Of a stretch of DNA of 6,976 bases, positions 5,429-6,976 are shown in pieces. Every line of letters begins with the position of its first letter. The stretch's first letter is position 1. The position numbers and the translations under genes are program-made. The notes beneath the pieces are model-generated. The model was not told the DNA's origin. It searched no databases and saw nothing but the letters and a program-made list of their open reading frames with translations. Source of the DNA: Methyloprofundus sp. (GTDB lineage: Bacteria; Pseudomonadota; Gammaproteobacteria; Methylococcales; Methylomonadaceae); contig DAOVWV010000084.1 in assembly GCA_030636485.1 (NCBI GenBank), forward strand, positions 1 to 6,976, read 5' to 3'.

Positions 5429-5860
5429 CTATTCATCACTGTTTGTCAGCGTTATTTTTAATGCCACCAGCAATTGCCTATACTCTTCTGCCGAAACAGC
5501 ATCACGACACACCAGAACGGTGCGCTGTTTTTTATTCATCTGGATATGCAGGATAATAACAAAAGACGTTAACACACTGGAATTTAAAATACGGATGCTG
5601 GTGAGACGATTGTTGCTAAATATTTCCCAGGCAAACTCCGTAGTGTACTTTAAGCTAAGCAGATAATAAGCTTTTTGATAGCGCCGATAATGAAAATATA
5701 AGCTGTTACAGAGCAGAAAAACAAGCAGCAGCTTGAAGGCTAATGCAACAGCCAGAAACAGACAGCTTAATATAGCCAGACTATGTACACTGATAATAAA
5801 AGCCAGTATATATTTTGACTGTTTTACGTCAAGCCACAAAGGCGGTTCGGATATTTTCAA
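5429..5860 (-). CDS. YgfX-like membrane protein downstream of sdhE
   Basis: The protein is 143 residues if the TTG at 5860 is used. It has a hydrophobic hairpin at about 17-54 (two membrane segments), then a basic turn (HYRRYQK, 57-63). A soluble domain ends in AVSAEEYRQLLVALKI (121-136). This layout, and its place directly after sdhE, fit the YgfX (CptA) family, an inner-membrane protein paired with SdhE (CptB). E. coli YgfX has been reported to act on cell division and shape proteins. Sequence similarity is weak, so the family call leans on context. No ATG exists before residue 108. The start must be TTG 5860 (32-bp overlap with sdhE) or TTG 5839 (11-bp overlap); an in-frame stop at 5872-5870 excludes anything further upstream. 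Confidence 0.75.
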   Translation of the reverse strand: MKISEPPLWLDVKQSKYILAFIISVHSLAILSCLFLAVALAFKLLLVFLLCNSLYFHYRRYQKAYYLLSLKYTTEFAWEIFSNNRLTSIRILNSSVLTSFVIILHIQMNKKQRTVLVCRDAVSAEEYRQLLVALKITLTNSDE

Positions 5861-6080
5861 TAAACTGTTTTAATGCAGTGTCTGGGTGAGTGTCAGCCGA
5901 ATGATGGGTAAAAAAATAGGCTAATAATAGATCATCTTCCAGTGCCAGCAATTCAATAAACAACCCCTGTTCATCAACGGTTGCTGTTGCATAATCATTC
6001 TCTAAATAAGCACATAAGACTGCATCCAGCTCTTTTACACCGCGCCGGCACTGCCAGCGCAGGCGGTTTATATTTTGCAT
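5829..6080 (-). CDS. sdhE: FAD assembly factor SdhE
   Basis: SdhE (YgfY/CptB, DUF339) is a small cytosolic protein that promotes covalent attachment of FAD to the SdhA flavoprotein subunit of succinate dehydrogenase. The 83 residues are near the usual length (E. coli about 88). They carry the defining RGxxE motif at 13-17 (R13-G-V-K-E17), preceded by NRLRWQCR, which is typical of the family. The acidic LALEDDLLLAYFF (45-57) corresponds to the conserved second half. The gene begins 11 bases after the sdhB stop, with GGAAGG at the end of sdhB as a distant ribosome binding site. It is followed by an overlapping ygfX-like gene. Its position straight after sdhAB fits the role. Confidence 0.95.
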   Translation of the reverse strand: MQNINRLRWQCRRGVKELDAVLCAYLENDYATATVDEQGLFIELLALEDDLLLAYFFTHHSADTHPDTALKQFIENIRTAFVA

Positions 6081-6091
6081 TTTAAAACTCT

Positions 6092-6877
6092 CTACCCTTC
6101 CTGTCTTATCAATAGCATCTTTTTAATTTCTGCAATCGCCAGAGCTGGATTCAATCCTTTAGGGCAGGTATCGGTACAATTCATAATGGTATGACAACGA
6201 TACAGCTTAAAAGGATCTTCCAGCTCATCCAGTCGCGCACCGGTATTTTCATCACGGCTGTCATTGAGCCAGCGATAGGCTTGCAATAGTACCGCAGGGC
6301 CTAAATAACGCTCACTGCTCCACCAATAACTGGGGCAACTAGTGGAACAACAAGCACAGAGCACACATTCATACAAGCCATCTAATTGTTTACGTTCCTC
6401 AATACTTTGCAACCGCTCCCTGTCAGCGGGTGTGGGTGTCTTGGTCTCCAGCCAAGGCTTAATAGACTCATATTGAGCATAGAAGTGAGTCATATCGGCA
6501 ACGAGATCTTTGACCACATCCATGTGCGGTAATGGAAATATTTTAATCGTGCCGTTATAGTCAGAAATGGGCTTAATACATACCAGAGTATTTTTACCAT
6601 TTACATTCATCGCACAGGAACCACAAATCCCCTCACGACAGGAGCGCCTGAAAGCCAAACCACTATCTATTTCATTTTTTATTTTAAGAATCAGATCCAG
6701 AACCATTTCACCACATTGGTCTAAATCAATTTCATAACTATCAATGCGTGGATTTTCATCCGTATCAGGATCCCAGCGATAAACTTCAACACGCTTAAGT
6801 CGTGTCGCCCCTTCTGGCGCGGTAAAAGACTTACCTTTTTGTATTACTGAATTTTTAGGTAAGGTAAATTCAACCAT
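6092..6877 (-). CDS. sdhB: Succinate dehydrogenase iron-sulfur subunit
   Basis: SdhB carries electrons from the FAD of SdhA to the membrane quinone site in complex II (TCA cycle and respiratory chain). It is on the cytoplasmic face of the inner membrane. The 261 residues contain the 2Fe-2S cysteines C80, C85, C88 and C100. The ferredoxin-like region [12 protein letters not shown] starts at 171. By homology to E. coli SdhB, C171, C174, C177 and C238 bind 4Fe-4S, and C181, C228 and C234 bind 3Fe-4S. Quinone-site residues P182, S183, W186 and H229 are in place. The [10 protein letters not shown] start and 261-residue length resemble alphaproteobacterial and mitochondrial SdhB more than the 238-residue E. 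coli form. Its ATG overlaps the sdhA stop by one base; a good GAGGG site lies seven bases upstream (6885-6889). Confidence 0.98.
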   Translation of the reverse strand: MVEFTLPKNSVIQKGKSFTAPEGATRLKRVEVYRWDPDTDENPRIDSYEIDLDQCGEMVLDLILKIKNEIDSGLAFRRSCREGICGSCAMNVNGKNTLVCIKPISDYNGTIKIFPLPHMDVVKDLVADMTHFYAQYESIKPWLETKTPTPADRERLQSIEERKQLDGLYECVLCACCSTSCPSYWWSSERYLGPAVLLQAYRWLNDSRDENTGARLDELEDPFKLYRCHTIMNCTDTCPKGLNPALAIAEIKKMLLIRQEG

Positions 6878-6976
6878 TAGTAAACCCTCTTTTTCGGTGG
6901 AATAACCTCAACTTCATCAGTTAAGGTATACATATGCACAGGGCGATAATCGATTTTGACCTTATCATTAGCTACC
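6877..6976 (-). CDS. sdhA: Succinate dehydrogenase flavoprotein subunit, C-terminal end (partial)
   Basis: Only the last 32 codons are in the window, entering at 6975 in frame and ending with TAA at 6879-6877. The residues include [16 protein letters not shown] and finish in KKRVY, typical of the SdhA C-terminus of the alphaproteobacterial/mitochondrial type. SdhA oxidises succinate to fumarate on covalently bound FAD. The stop codon shares its last A with the sdhB start (TAATG), so the two are translationally coupled. The catalytic and FAD-binding parts lie outside the window, so nothing can be said about their integrity. Confidence 0.88.
   Translation of the reverse strand, partial: VANDKVKIDYRPVHMYTLTDEVEVIPPKKRVY

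Overview
The window looks like an ordinary chromosomal stretch of a gammaproteobacterium, possibly a methanotroph-like (Methylococcales) lineage. This rests on a surE-pcm pair, an sdhE-ygfX pair behind sdhAB, a DUF2062 membrane protein and an Smr-domain protein. The lineage is inferred from protein character, not from a search. Every gene is an intact housekeeping or conserved gene, apart from one unrecognised lipoprotein. I found no rRNA, tRNA, CRISPR array, phage gene or transposase.

Layout: positions 1-345 are mostly non-coding, with two palindromic structures and perhaps the tail of an upstream gene. rsgA (ribosome-assembly GTPase) and a DUF2062 membrane protein follow on the + strand, separated by a dispersed-repeat-like palindrome. 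A strong two-way terminator at 1862-1889 lies between the DUF2062 gene and the - strand surE-pcm operon (nucleotide phosphatase and protein-repair methyltransferase). surE diverges from an Smr-domain gene on the + strand. That gene runs 48 bp into the 3' end of the oppositely oriented uppP (undecaprenyl-diphosphate phosphatase). A small + strand lipoprotein gene with conserved-looking cysteines comes next. The right end is a compact - strand operon: end of sdhA, sdhB, sdhE and a ygfX-like gene. It encodes two subunits of succinate dehydrogenase, its flavinylation factor and a small membrane protein.

The genes do not form one pathway. The clear functional units are surE-pcm (4-bp ATGA overlap, stress survival and repair) and sdhA-sdhB-sdhE-ygfX (1-bp overlap, 11-bp gap, 32-bp overlap; respiratory complex II and its assembly).

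The most unusual signal is non-coding. Five intergenic spots carry inverted repeats of different families. The best is a roughly 140-bp foldback element at 4712-4851, with 13/14-matched terminal inverted repeats and a flanking TAAAATA direct repeat. It looks like a miniature transposable element inserted between uppP and the lipoprotein gene. I see no evidence of a new multi-gene system here.
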